Of a stretch of DNA of 64,000 nt, positions 20,852-31,745 are shown one piece after another; within the stretch, counting starts at the first letter, position 1; each line of letters starts with the position of its first letter. The notes below the pieces were generated by a model. The model saw only the letters and a program-made list of their open reading frames with translations, was not told the origin of the DNA and did no database searches. The position numbers and the translations under genes were made by a program. The DNA is from Asterias rubens (lineage: Eukaryota; Echinodermata; Asteroidea; Forcipulatida; Asteriidae), in assembly GCF_902459465.1 (NCBI RefSeq), contig NC_047076.1, positions 7,324,146 through 7,388,145 of the forward strand, read 5' to 3'.

Positions 20852-23204
20852 TAGTCTTGGTTCCAAGACCATTGGTGTTGCGCGGTCACACACAACCAAC
20901 GTTCCGATTATGCACGGCAAAATCTGTACACGCTTGTAATGAACGAACGCTAGCGGGCGCTCTGTTTCTCTGATTTAGATCTCACCATGGTCTTGGACTT
21001 TTGCAACGACAGGTCTTAACTTTTTTATTGTTTTTCGGCAAATCTCCCCCGACTTTCCGGTGGAGCCAATCAGAGGCTGCGTTGCGGATGGCTCATGAAT
21101 AATTCATCAGTGTTGTGCATGCAGTGTACAATGGATGTAGTAACTGCGTTGCATGACTTTTGCTATACTCTGCATGTGTGTGTGGGTATATGTTTTTATC
21201 GGAGTATAATAATGTCCAGATCAGTAGGATTTGAAACTTTGCCACATGGTGGAAATAGATATAGACAGGTTTGCGGTACCACCACAAACCTTTCTATGTA
21301 TATTCAGATCCAGACTACTGCATTGCCATGATGCAGCTTGAAATGCGATCGTGGCGTTATGCCCCCGACGTGCCAGGGCCCACACTGATGAAGCCTGTAT
21401 TGGCTAAACAATTTGCTTATAGTTAGCACAAAATAGTATTGCTTAGCAGAAACTGGTTACCAGCCAATTTTTAATTACATTTGAAATGTTGTAGACTTAT
21501 GCCTAGTGCCCAACTAAATTTTTGGATAGTAAAGAAATTTTGTACAGTATTTTCTGCCAAACAGATATTAACTGGTGGGCCCTGTAGTGTTATTCACAGT
21601 GAAAGTTTTTTAATCTTGGGGGAAGGAAATCTTTAGGGATTCAAAAGCGTCTTTGTGAGAGCGTATTTTGAAACGTAAGCGTAGCTGCAGATCTTGGAAC
21701 GTAAGCGTAGCTTGACTCGGGATTGAAAGCGTACTTTTTGATATTGTAGCGTAATCTTGGAGTGTATAAAAAGCGTAGCTGAATAGCTTGGAACAGAACA
21801 GTATCTTTTGGAGCGTAAGCATATCTTGGGACGTAATTCGTAGTTGCGTATCTTGGAATGTAAGCGTAACTTGACATGGGATTGAAAGCTTACCTTTTGA
21901 TATTATAGCGTAACTTGAAGGAACATAAGCAGATCTGTAAGCGCAGCTGTGTAGCTTGGAATGTTGACATCTTTTGGAACGTAAGCATATCTTGGACTGA
22001 AGCGTAGCATCTTGGAACATAAACGTAGCTGCGATATTATAGTGTAACTTGAAGGAACGTAGACCTAAGCGCATCTTGGAACGTAAACGTAGCCGAGTAG
22101 CTTGGAACGTAACCATATAACATTTTTTGGAATGTAGTCGTAAAAAAATTTTTTGGGAACAACTCATGAGAAATTGCGAATTTTGATTGCTTGTCGAGTG
22201 GCGACTACTGCTATTCAACTCCCAGTTATTTGAGGCGAATAGTCGGGTCATAAATTCCATTAAAAAAAAGTCGGGTCATAGTTGCCCAGTTTAATCATTA
22301 CCTCAAAAATAACTCTTCATTCACAGAATTAAAAAATAATACTTTGTTTGACAAAATTATGCTTTGAGGGAATTTTAGTTTTAGCATTATATTTATTTAA
22401 TACCTTTTATAAAAAATTAACATAATTTTTTTAAGCTACTCACACAATAACACTGTCATTATAACAAAATGCGATATTCCTACGTTTTGACATCATCAAA
22501 ATTACCTGAAAACTCATAACAAAAAGAAATTAGGGGGCCATTAATCAAAATGGAGCATATTGGAACGTTGCGATCATGAGAAACAACGGATTCGACACCC
22601 GCAAGCTGGGAGTTCATAGCGCCCAGGATTTAACACCTCCAACCCCCACGAGACACGGAATGGGCGGTACGTGATATTCCACAAGGCTTATTTCACGTTC
22701 CGATTGCTCCACGCCGAGGGGCCATACAAGCGTCCGTTACACGGACTCTTTGAATGCTAATCTTACGTTCGATTTTTGACCATTATTTACGATTTCAAAT
22801 CGTCACGTATCCATAATCTGAATAGGTAGTTTATACTTGAAATTTCACTGTTTTCCTTTTAATAGGCCTAATGACCACGGAATCACTCTTTGAGCAAAGA
22901 TTATTAAAAATAGAGCGCCGATCATATTGACCTTTGACTCAATTAAGTTTGAATAGTCATCTTCAATTCGTCACGTGATGTGAATATTGCATACATTAAA
23001 AGTAACTTACATGTCTGGCCACGCCTTCAATTTGCAAATGTCCAAGACCTTGGTGAGCACAGGACATGGTGAGATCCGGAAATCAGAGAAACAGAGCGCC
23101 CGCTAGCGTTCGTTCATTACAAGCGTGTACAGTTTTTGCCGTGCATAATCGGAACGTTGGTTGTGTGTGATCGCGCAACACCAATGGTCTTGGAACCAAG
23201 ACTA
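20852..23204. mobile_element. Mutator-like (9-bp target duplication) non-autonomous element, 2.35 kb
   Basis: Inverted repeats of about 150-165 bp, TAGTCTTGGTTCCAAGACC on the left and GGTCTTGGAACCAAGACTA on the right, continue through the CGAACGCTAGCGGGCGCTCT block. They are flanked by an exact 9-bp direct repeat, GTAAATCTA, at 20843-20851 and 23205-23213. The intact D MITE at 6793-7166 shows the unoccupied equivalent (GTAAACCTG). A 9-bp duplication with long inverted repeats is typical of Mutator-type transposons. The interior has no transposase; open frames at 21610-22260 are repeat artefacts. Confidence 0.8.
21655..22140. repeat. Degenerate short tandem repeats inside the Mutator-like element
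   Basis: About 20 or more variants of a core like CTTGGAACGTAAGCGTAGCT occur at irregular 20-45 bp spacing. They open a 216-codon minus-strand frame of low-complexity protein that is not a gene. Subterminal repeats of this kind may be transposase-binding sites. Confidence 0.6.
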
Positions 23205-23265
23205 GTAAATCTATGGACATTGTGTTTTTTGTCCTACTAAAAGTACACAGACCCTTCAAGGACAC
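23205..23265. mobile_element. Right part of the split family D MITE
   Basis: GTAAATCTATGGACATTGTG, then TTGTCCTACTAAAAGTACAC, then AGACCCTT matches the right end of the D copy at 6793-7166. Confidence 0.7.
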
Positions 23266-23400
23266 AGTTATAAGCCGTGCTTAAGGATATGGTTAAAAGC
23301 CTTGCTTAAAGAAATGGTTTAAAGCCTTGCAAAAGAGCTACATGTATGGTTTAAAGCCTTGCTTAAGAACATGGTTTGAAGCCTTGCTTAAGGACACAAG
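23266..23400. repeat. Degenerate tandem repeat of about 33 bp
   Basis: Four to five units built on AAAGCCTTGCTTAAGGACATGGTTT. No function is evident. Confidence 0.7.
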
Positions 23401-24302
23401 TGTCAGGGTGGGTAGTGGACCCACACCCTGCTGATCAGAAACACCAGAGCTCGAATCCAGCACACTTGACAAACCAGCCATGAAACCCCACAGACTTTAA
23501 TTTAAGAGTGTTGGCCTTGGTGCCCTTTACAAAAGTTTTTTAAAGAATACATGGCCTTAGCCCTCTCAACGAGGAAAGTCCAGGGCCCAACTTCATAGAG
23601 TTGCTTAAGCATGAAATATTGCTTAACAATTTTCTGCTAACCAGAAATTAGCAGGATACCAGTCACATATTGTAATTGTGACATAATGGTTTTGGCTGGT
23701 ACTCTTATTCTGGTAAGCGTACTTTGGTTATGCTTAGCTATTTTTTGTGCTTCAGCAGCTCTATGAAAAAGACCGATCCAGTAGGCTCCGCCTACGACAC
23801 ACGTGTGAGCAAGAACATGTGGGGCTCTCCAACGCCTTGCTGCACAACGCTTCCTCGAACGCCAAGCATACGCGCACGCATGTCGGACCTTAGTGTTGGA
23901 CCTTCGTTACGTTGTTGGTCAATATACGCAATGGGGCGGAGCTTAATGGATCGGTTTATTGGGCCCAGGGCTGAAATTATAGTGTGTTGAATGAGTTGGT
24001 CGTATGTACCTTTACTCAAGCAGTACTGCATGATCACACAGTGAGGCAATCGCTCACAGATTACTTGACAATCACATTTTGCTGTTGTTTGATGATGACC
24101 TCTATAAACACGTCATTTCGAGCCTCAGTGTCGAAGAATAACAGATCCTTGATTGAAGGAACTGAAAGAAATCAAAGAACATAAAATAAGTATTAAGTAT
24201 CAAATGAAATTTGGTGTTAACAAGTTTAATGGCACCCTATAGGGTTTGTGCATTTTGTTTTGCTGGTACTGAGTTAGCCTGATCATCTTATATATACCAC
24301 CC
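23401..24302. other. Intergenic, no gene seen
   Basis: Includes a dispersed TTGCTTAAGCATGAAATATTGCTTA block near 23600. No coding frame is convincing. Confidence 0.4.
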
Positions 24303-24676
24303 TTAAAGCCATTGGACAATTTTGGTGAACAGTATTGTCCAAGGCCCACACTTCGTGTATCACAACTTATGTATAAAATAACAAACCTGTGAAAATTTTG
24401 GCTCAGTCTGTCATCGGAGTCGGGAGAAAATAACGGGAAAACCCACCCTTGTTTCCGCACGTTTGGCCGTGTCATGACATGTGTTTAAAATAAATCCGTA
24501 ATTCTCGATATCGAGAACTGTAATTGTTTTAATGTTTTCTAAAAAAGTAAAGCATTTCGTGGATTAATATTTCAAGAGAAGTCTTTCACCATTACCTTCT
24601 ATAAACCCTGTAAGTTATTTGTAAATCTGTGAACTTTTAATTTTGTTTCTGTACCGAAAGTGTATATAGGCTTTAA
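24303..24676. mobile_element. Family C TTAA MITE, copy C1
   Basis: TTAAAGCCATTGGACAATTT at the left and a diverged end, TAGGCTTTAA, at the right. Contains ATCGGAGTCGGGAGAAAATA and a central CTCGATATCGAGAA palindrome. It is followed directly by a family B left end. Confidence 0.8.
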
Positions 24677-24845
24677 TAAAGGCAGTGGACACTATTGGTA
24701 ATTACTCCAAATAATTAATATCATAAAACCTTACTTGGTAAAGAGTAATGGGGAGAGGTTGATAGTATAAAACATTGTGAGAAACGGCTCCCTCTGAAGT
24801 GACGTAGTTTTTGAGAAAGAAGTATTTTTCCACGAATCACATGCA
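24673..24845. mobile_element. Family B MITE, left half only
   Basis: AAAGGCAGTGGACACTATTG through TGACGTAGTTTTTGAGAAAG matches the left arm of full copies, then stops at about 24845. Confidence 0.75.
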
Positions 24846-24926
24846 TATAATGTACACATATTACATGTTTACACATAACGCTAGCTCTATATAGGACTCT
24901 TTCATTGTACACAGATCTATTAAGGC

Positions 24927-25527
24927 CCATTTCTGGGGCGGAAAAATTTCAAAGCTTCATAACCCAAACCTTACCTGCAACCAGCCACTAATTTCAACAG
25001 ATTCACATTCCATGGCGCCATACATTTTTTCTGTGGTGGGTTTTGGCCCTCGTATATTCCTCACAAATCTGTCATTTTCGTGAAATAATGCAACTCCCAA
25101 CGTTAAAAAATTCCCATTTTGATCGTTTTCTCACAGTGTTGTCTGTTGCCGTGCGTACACACAAATGTATCTATGCGTGTGCAAGACGCATGACGCAAGT
25201 CACATGAATTCTTGGTCATCCGATCTTGACTGCACAGCGTTAACACGCAAACACAATGCAAGATTTGCGCTAGTGTTTGCGCGTCGTGCGTCTTGCATAC
25301 ACACAGCAGACTGTGAAAGTACGAACAAAAATGGGATTTCCTTAACGTTGGGAGCTGCATTATTTTATGAAAATGATGGATTTGTGAAGAATAACTGACT
25401 ATCAAAACCCACCACAGAAAAATATGCTGCCATGGAATGTGAATCTGTTGAAATTAGTGCTTTCTTGCAGGTAAGATTTGAGTTATGAAGCTTTAAAAAT
25501 GTTGCGCCCCAGAAATGGACCCTGATA
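24927..25527. mobile_element. Long foldback element, about 600 bp
   Basis: The arms are long imperfect inverted repeats: CCCATTTCTGGGGCG to CTGTGGTGGGTTTTGG on the left, and CAAAACCCACCACAG to a CGCCCCAGAAATGG end on the right. The interior also folds back (CGCAAACACAATGCAAG region around 25250), so almost the whole element can form one hairpin. No coding capacity. Confidence 0.7.
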
Positions 25528-25889
25528 TCCAGGACGTCACTGTAGTATAATACAAAAGTGTAAGGCCGCCAGGGAAGTACCCCCAGCCCGGGGAATTTTA
25601 GCAGCCCAAATGCTAACAGACCGTGTTGACAAATCGCAACGCAATGAAGATCAGATAAATAAAGTCCGACAATGCACGTATGCTTGGCGCGCGCAGTAGA
25701 GTTGTGCAGAAAGGCATTGGAGAGGCTCACGTATTCTTGCACCCACGTACATTTTGGGCGGAGCGAAATGGATCGATCTATTGTTAACTCATTCCATAGT
25801 GCTTGTCAACGTCAATGTCAGTGGTAAATTAGTCAGTCGTACCGGCCGGGGTGGGTGTAAATTCCAAATATTATCTCTGACGAGTCTGT
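25528..25889. other. Intergenic, no gene seen
   Basis: No supported feature. Confidence 0.4.
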
Positions 25890-26276
25890 CTAAAGGCAGT
25901 GGACACTATTGGTAATTGTCAAAGACTAGCCTTCACAGTTGGTGTATCTCAACATATGCATAAAATAACAAACCTGTGAAAATTTGAGCTCAATCGGTCA
26001 TCGAACTTGCGAGATAATAATGAAAGAGAAAAACACCCATGTCACACGAAGTTGTGTGCGTTTAGATGGTTGATTTCGAGACTTCAAGTTCTAAATCTGA
26101 GGTCTCGAAATCAAATTCATGGAAAATTACTTCTTTCTCGAAAGCTATGGCACTTCAGAGAGAGCCGTTTTTCACAATGTTTCATACCAACAACCTCTCC
26201 CGATTACTCTTTACCAAGAAAGGTTTTATGCTAATAATTATTTTGAGTAATTACCAATAGTGTCCACTGCCTTTAA
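25890..26276. mobile_element. Family B TTAA MITE, full length
   Basis: Starts TAAAGGCAGTGGACAC, ends GTGTCCACTGCCTTTAA, with TTTCGAGACTTC facing GAGGTCTCGAAA at the centre. Confidence 0.85.
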
Positions 26277-26344
26277 ATCCGTCAGACAAATGGCCATCAA
26301 CAACCCAGTAGCCGGCTTGCTAAATTCTAGGAAGGGCTGTTATC

Positions 26345-26702
26345 AGTGTCAGTACTTAAATATAATAATAATAAATAATAATTTTGGGGGGCTAATCGTC
26401 CTTACTCGCAGCTAGAGCTGAATTGCGAAGGACGCGGCTACAACGTGTTCGAGAAGCAGGCATGCAAGGGCGCATTCAGCTGCCAGCCACATCAACCCAT
26501 TATGACCACGAAGCACAGCCAAGATCGAAAGTGTTTGATTTTTTCTTGAGGGAGGAAAGCCGGATAGTCTGGAAAACCCTTGTGGCACAGCAGAGAACCA
26601 ACGCACAACTCAACTCACATATGGCCCCGGCCGGGAATCGAACCGGGGTCACCTTGGTGAGAGGCGAGCGCTTTACGCACAAGCCAACTGTGCCACCAAA
26701 CA
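26345..26702 (-). mobile_element. tRNA-derived SINE, near full length
   Basis: On the minus strand the head reads GTGGCACAGTTGGC (A-box region), then GGTTCGATTCCCGGC (B box, 26630-26645). A body of about 250 bp follows, including AGGGTTTTCC, and the 3' tail is an AAT-rich trinucleotide run at 26352-26380. Internal A and B boxes indicate RNA polymerase III transcription. Confidence 0.75.
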
Positions 26703-26904
26703 AGGTTATTACTTATTACAATATCAGAAAGTTCAAACATTACTTTATCTACAACATCAACTTATTGAAGTGGACTGGCACTATGGGGTCATGAACAATA
26801 TTGGGGCCGTTTATGTACACATGACACTACGTTTTGGGTCAATGCCTGCGACAACTTCTTCCTCCATGGTTGGTAATAATACCATCTAGCCTACTCCTAG
26901 AACG

Positions 26905-26977
26905 ATTTCGGTTTCGTCCGGCTATCGTTTCCCTTGTACGGGAAACGATAGCCGGACGAAACACGGGAGACGATAGC
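26905..26977. repeat. Palindrome interrupted by the Gypsy-type element
   Basis: TTTCGTCCGGCTATCGTTTC at 26918 faces GAAACGATAGCCGGACGAAA ending at 26962, around TTGTAC. The outer arms CTACTCCTAGAACGATTTCG and (after 29446) AAATAGTTCTAGGAGTACAT match, so the LTR element landed inside a larger palindromic repeat. Confidence 0.75.
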
Positions 26978-27117
26978 TGTAGTATTGAGAGACTTACACA
27001 TAGACAAATAACTGACTCGGTGAAACGATGTATGTGAGGTCCCCTAACATGGTCAGTGCGCGCATGCGCGATGCACATAGAGTATATCTATGGAGAGCCT
27101 AATGTGACAATACTACA
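26978..27117 (-). repeat. 3' LTR of the Gypsy-type element
   Basis: 140 bp with perfect terminal inverted repeats TGTAGTATTG/CAATACTACA. Lacks about 18 bp (ATAACACACAGG region) present in the other LTR. Confidence 0.9.
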
Positions 27118-27642
27118 ACCCTTTCCACCTTGCTTTAAAGAAGGCACATTTTGTCAAGGTCTGGTGTAAACTTATGAAAAGATCAACCACAGTAATTTAA
27201 GTTTAGGAAAAGTCTATAACAACTCAGACAACTGTAACGGTAAACATCAAAACTTATAAAGCATAGTTAAAACACCTAACAACAAAGCGTATTTAAAACA
27301 CTAAACAACCAAATTTTAGATTGTTTTTTTTCTGAACTCAACTTTTGTTGTTGAGAACAACTTTAAAACAAAATATAAGATTCTTTCCTCCTCAAACAAT
27401 TTTGTGTGTGCGAGGTATGTCAATGTTTGAAACAAAAATTCACTGTGTAGCAACTGTCTACATTTAGTTACATGTACTTGAGAATATAATATGAGTTTTT
27501 GTTTGTGTAAGTCAGGTAACAAATTAAATTGAAAGAGAGAAAAACTGTTCTTATGTGATTTGTTTTGTTTCTCTTTCAGTGTTCATTAAGAAAGTTGGCA
27601 GGAATACTTCATAGTCATTTTCCACTTGACTGAAAGTACAGT

Positions 27643-29153
27643 TTATGGGACATAATCCTGCAGATATGCGGGCGGTTGACGATTCCGAGGGGGGTTGTGA
27701 GGAATAAATTGTTCAGGTGGTTCTGGTGGCATCTGTTCATGTAGGGATGAAGTGATCATGATGTCACCATCATCATTGTGCGATTGTGGTCGTGGAGGGG
27801 GGTCCTGTGTACTTTTTTGCCTTGAAAGCAATCAGCAAAGGTAGCGAAGAAATCTGGTGTAGCTGTGGGTGGACCAGATTCGAGGTTGTATGCAATGTTC
27901 ACAAGTCCCAAAGCGGAGGCAGTAGCAAAGTTGAGGAGTGTATCAGCTGAACGTGTCGTGACAAACACAGGTGTCGTGACAGACGATGATTTGTAGCCGA
28001 TACATGCTGTGAAGGAACCGATGACTTCGATTGGGGTGGTGCTACCATATGCATAGATTGTTCGTGATTGCAACTGGGGACGGGGTTGCATCTTATTTAC
28101 AACATTGAGACTCATCAACATGACGGATGCTCCTGTGTCAATGATGGCTTGAACAGGATTATTGTTAATACTCGCAGTTACCAAAGGTTTGGTCATTGTT
28201 GGCGAGTGTAGGTGGAAGACGTATTCATCATTCACAACGGACGGTACTGTTGGTGCTGGCTCACTGTCATGAGAGCTCATGTTGACTTCACTGATGCTTG
28301 GGCATTGTTGGGTTCTCGGGGTGCTCAGGCAATGCTTTGCGCCTTGAACACCCAGCAGGGTGGATATGTGCGCATTACAAGTCTTATTATTATTATTATT
28401 TATTATAAAATGACTAAGTTTGCCACATGAATGACAAGTGACCCCTTTTGCAGGACACTCTTTCCCCTTTGGGTGGGGGTATCTACCACCGCAATTGCGA
28501 CATCTACCTCGAGAATTATTAAAACCTTGCGGCGACTGTTGATGTTGTGTAGGACCAGTGTACGAGCGATTGCTGTTGCTGCGTGACTGGTGTTCAACTG
28601 AAGTAGAAGGAAACTGTGTGGTATGCTGTGACTTGACCTCAACTCTGTTGACAGTTGTGGATTGTTCGACATCTGCAGCATTAGTATCAGCCAATTCATA
28701 TGCACGAGCTGTTTTAAGTAGTTTGGCAAGGGTGAGAGAAGATTCACGTAGTGCATAACGGCGAAGTTTGCTTGATGAGCAGGTCTGAAGTATTTGAGAT
28801 TTTACCTCTCCATCCTTGTCTGCAAATTCACAGTGAGTGGCAAGGCGCTGTAGTCGCACATGGAATTGAGTAACAGTCTCTGATGGTTCCTGGTGACTTT
28901 GACGAAATGTGAAGCACTCGAATTCAACACTCTTACGGGGGTTGAAATGGTCGTTGAGGGCCTTTTTTGCGCTCTTATAATCCGACCCAGTATCAGCTAA
29001 AGTTTCAAAGATATCACTCACTTCTTCTCCTGAGTAATGAAGCAACAGTGCCCTTTTCTGCTGTTCATTGGTGATGTTGAATCCGACGAAAATTTTCTCA
29101 ATTCTTTTGACATACTTCTCCCAACGTGTGCTGGCAGAGTCAGCGACGACATG
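27643..29153 (-). pseudogene. gag-protease remnant fused to the tail of pol
   Basis: The minus-strand frame is open from after a TGA at 29154-29156 down to 27756 without an ATG at a plausible gag start, so the 5' end is probably damaged. Order: capsid-like gag (RWEKYVKRIEKIF, then SGEEVSDIFETL), a first knuckle CRNCGGRYPHPKGKEC, a second knuckle CHSCGKLSH broken by a run of Asn, and an aspartic protease with DTGAS. The frame runs to FADCFQG, where reverse transcriptase should begin, then changes. A different frame at 27831-27643 gives the Pro-rich PPRNRQPPAYLQDYV typical of the C-terminus of Gypsy pol. So about two thirds of pol was deleted. Confidence 0.8.
28382..28406. repeat. Trinucleotide (ATT)n in the zinc knuckle
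   Basis: A TTATTATTATTATTATT run encodes five consecutive Asn on the minus strand and lengthens the His-to-Cys spacing of the second CCHC knuckle. Confidence 0.8.
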
Positions 29154-29288
29154 TCAAAACTTGGTGTGACAAACGTGATCCGAAACTATGAAAAACGTTG
29201 TTGTAATTCACCATACACCGGGAATTATGATACTATAGACGATAATGATAATGTTCTGGGGTAGAAAAATCCCGCTTCGTCGCCAAAA

Positions 29289-29446
29289 TGTAATATTGAG
29301 AGACTTACACATAGACAAATAACTGACTCGGTGAAACGATGTATGTGTGGTTCCCTAACATGTTGTCATAACACACAGGGTCAGCGCGCATGCACGATGC
29401 ACATAGAGTATATCTATAATGGAGAGCCTAATGTGACAATACTACA
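29289..29446 (-). repeat. 5' LTR of the Gypsy-type element
   Basis: 158 bp, ends TGTAATATTG and CAATACTACA. Internal indel against the partner near 29350-29380. Confidence 0.9.
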
Positions 29447-29624
29447 ATAGCCGGACGAAATTGAAATAGTTCTAGGAGTACATCTAGGGTTATCCACCTT
29501 GTTACCTTGTTGATCTCTAATCTAAATGGCTCTCTACACTCAGACGCCTTTTTGTAATTGGCTCCCCCACCGCACAGTCGCCAGTATGATAGGACCGATA
29601 TTAAAGAGAGCCATTATTTACAGC

Positions 29625-30022
29625 TTAAAGGAACACGTTGCCTTGGATCGGACGAGTTGGTCTATGAAAAGCATTTGAAACCGTTTGTTATGAAATGTAT
29701 ATGGTTAAAAAGATGTTTTAAAAGTAAAATATAATGATTCACACAAGTATCGCTCAAAATTGGACGGTTTTCATATTACGTCGCGAACTAACACGGTCGG
29801 CCATTTATGGCAGTCAAATTTTTTACTCCCATAAAGGCATAAATGGCCGACCGTGTTTGTCGACGAGGTAAAACGAAAACCACGCAATATTGAGGCATAT
29901 TTGTGTTGATCATTGTATTCTACTTTCACAACATCTTTCTAACCATACCGATTTTATAACAAACAGTTACAGAACACTTTTCAAAGACCAACTCGACTGA
30001 TCCAAGGCAACGTGTTCCTTTA
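29625..30022. mobile_element. Family A TTAA MITE, copy A3
   Basis: TTAAAGGAACACGTTGCC to AACGTGTTCCTTTAA, with GGTCGGCCATTTATGG and AAATGGCCGACC at the palindrome centre. Confidence 0.85.
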
Positions 30023-30925
30023 ACAAGGGGGGCTATTAAACAGCCATACCAAACAGTACACGTGTCCGCCAGAACTAACACTACAGGTCCCTAAAGTGAG
30101 TCGAGGCAACAACGACGACGTAAACGAAATTATGTACCAGGATCTCAATAGTGAAGTTAATCAAGTCATGGTGGTAGAAGAATGATCAAATTTACTCACC
30201 ATGCGACCATGGTCCGTACATTTAATATTCTAGCTTCTTTCCCAGTGGGCCTCGTGTTGTACTACTAATTATTGGCTAGTAGGAATTAGTAGCATCTACT
30301 TCACATCCGAAACTACTGGAAACTATCATCGGGAATTCACAAGTGTAATACTTCACCAACCGGATATTTTGATGACACATACTGCATGCACAGTCCATGG
30401 AGGTAGAATTCTACATGCTCATACTGCGCGAGAGCTAGTCTTGATTCGACACGTTCGTCGCCGATAGCGCAATACGGATTACTGGAGAAACGAGATTTGT
30501 AGCACGAAATATTCGCCAGCTAGCTGTTGTTCTGATATGTTGTTTTTTACTTTTCCAGTCCCTCAAACTACTGCACATTGCGCCCTCTGCTAGTGTCTAC
30601 AAAACAGCGTTGCCAATCAAGACTACACAGAAGCTTTCGTAACACCACATTCCAGATTCGGGAAACCCCTGTCAATTATTCAACCTCGTATGGGCAGCCA
30701 TTAGGGCAACACTCAGTAAATAATGAGAAAATTACCTGTGCAGCAAAATACAGGTTTCTCTTGCAATTAACCTATGGTACATACATTCTAGTAAAGTATG
30801 TGTATGCTCCGAGTGAGGTTGTCTCTGGGTCAGGTAGTCAAATGATTTGGGGCAACAATCATATCATGGGGGGTCCACCATGCTACAATAATGTCAATGC
30901 TCTTTAATAGAAGTTTATGATGATT
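30023..30925. other. Intergenic, no supported gene
   Basis: A plus-strand ATG frame at 30578-30907 (109 codons) has no recognisable domain and is not called. Nothing else is visible. Confidence 0.4.
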
Positions 30926-31019
30926 TTTTTTATAATAATTCTTATATAGCGCATTTCACAATAATCGTATCAACGCGCTTTATATTAGTGCCCTGGTCAT
31001 AGGGCCAATAACATCCCGG
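30926..31019. mobile_element. SINE-tail-like fragment
   Basis: TATAATAATTCTTATATAGCGCATTTCAC followed by CAACGCGCTTTATAT resembles the fragments at 7720 and 15905, a dispersed retroposon end. Confidence 0.4.
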
Positions 31020-31332
31020 TTAAAGGAACACGTTGCCTTGGATCGGTTGAGTTGGTCTTTGAAAAGCGTTCTGTAACCGTTTGTTATAAAATGCATATGG
31101 GTAGAAAGATGTTGTAAAAGTAGAATACAATGATCTACACAAATATGCCTCGAAATTGCGTGGTTTTCTTTTTACCTCGTCGACTAACACGGTCGGCCAT
31201 TTATGCGAGTCTAATTTTTGACTTTTTGACTCCCATAAATGGCCGACCGTGTTAGTTCGCGACGTAAAAGGAAAACCGTGCAATTTTGAGTGATACTTGT
31301 GTGGATTATTATATTCTAAACGTGTTCCTTTA
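31020..31332. mobile_element. Family A TTAA MITE, copy A4 with right-arm deletion
   Basis: TTAA-flanked family A element. The right arm jumps from ATTATATTCTA directly to AACGTGTTCCTTTAA, losing about 80 bp. Confidence 0.85.
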
Positions 31333-31583
31333 ATGTTTCTCAGCTCCCTTGGGAGTATACAACCTGGGCAACAGTTTTTATCGCTCCAAAGGCTTTTTCA
31401 TTCACAATATCAACCTCTACCCTCGGTACTACCCATTTATACCCCTGGGTGAAGAAAAGCAAGTATAGTAAAGTATCTTGCTCAAGGACGCAAGTGTCAC
31501 GACCGGGATTCGAACCCACGCTCATGGTGACTTAGCACCAGAACGTGAATTTGATGCTCTTAACCACTCGGCCATGACACTCT
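31333..31583 (-). mobile_element. tRNA-derived SINE with class II (Leu/Ser-like) head
   Basis: On the minus strand the head reads TGGCCGAGTGGTTAAGAGC (A box) and GGGTTCGAATCCC (B box at 31517-31505), with a long variable arm as in tRNA-Leu. The body contains CTTGAGCAAGATACTTTAC and ACCCAGGGGTATAAATGGG, blocks common in marine-invertebrate SINEs. It is not counted as a functional tRNA gene because the head runs straight into a SINE body. Confidence 0.75.
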
Positions 31584-31639
31584 ACAAATGATGATGGTTG
31601 TAAAATTCCACACAGAGCTGCATTTTCAAATGATAAGCT

Positions 31640-31745
31640 GAATATGAATATGCATCTTAATGAATGACTGAACATGAATATGCATCAAACGTATGATAGG
31701 CTGAACATGAATATGCATCTTACGTTTGATTGGCTGAACAGTGAC
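31640..31745. repeat. Degenerate tandem repeat around TGAATATGCAT
   Basis: Three imperfect units of GCTGAACATGAATATGCATC, about 30-40 bp apart. Confidence 0.6.

Larger units (their letters stand above)
26978..29446 (-). mobile_element. Internally deleted Ty3/Gypsy-type LTR retrotransposon, 2.47 kb
   Basis: LTRs at 26978-27117 and 29289-29446 share ends TGTA(G/A)TATTG and CAATACTACA and are flanked by an exact 5-bp duplication ATAGC (26973-26977, 29447-29451). Inside the right LTR the minus strand reads TTTTGGCGACGAAGCGGGAT, a candidate primer-binding site. A purine-rich AAGGTGGAAAGGG precedes the left LTR. The interior keeps gag, zinc knuckles, protease and the extreme C-terminal end of pol, but reverse transcriptase, RNase H and integrase are gone. 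A minus-strand 3' stretch at 27118-27642 is non-coding. Confidence 0.9.

Noticed and set aside
21610..22260. 216-codon minus-strand open frame
   Set aside because: It consists of degenerate short repeats inside a transposon and has no domain.
26625..26702. Apparent tRNA gene on the minus strand
   Set aside because: It is the head of a SINE with body and AAT tail; cloverleaf pairing is incomplete.
27643..27831. Independent small gene with Pro-rich C-terminus
   Set aside because: It is the remnant end of Gypsy pol after internal deletion.
31490..31583. Apparent tRNA-Leu gene on the minus strand
   Set aside because: A and B boxes are present, but the sequence continues into a SINE body, so it is a retroposon head.
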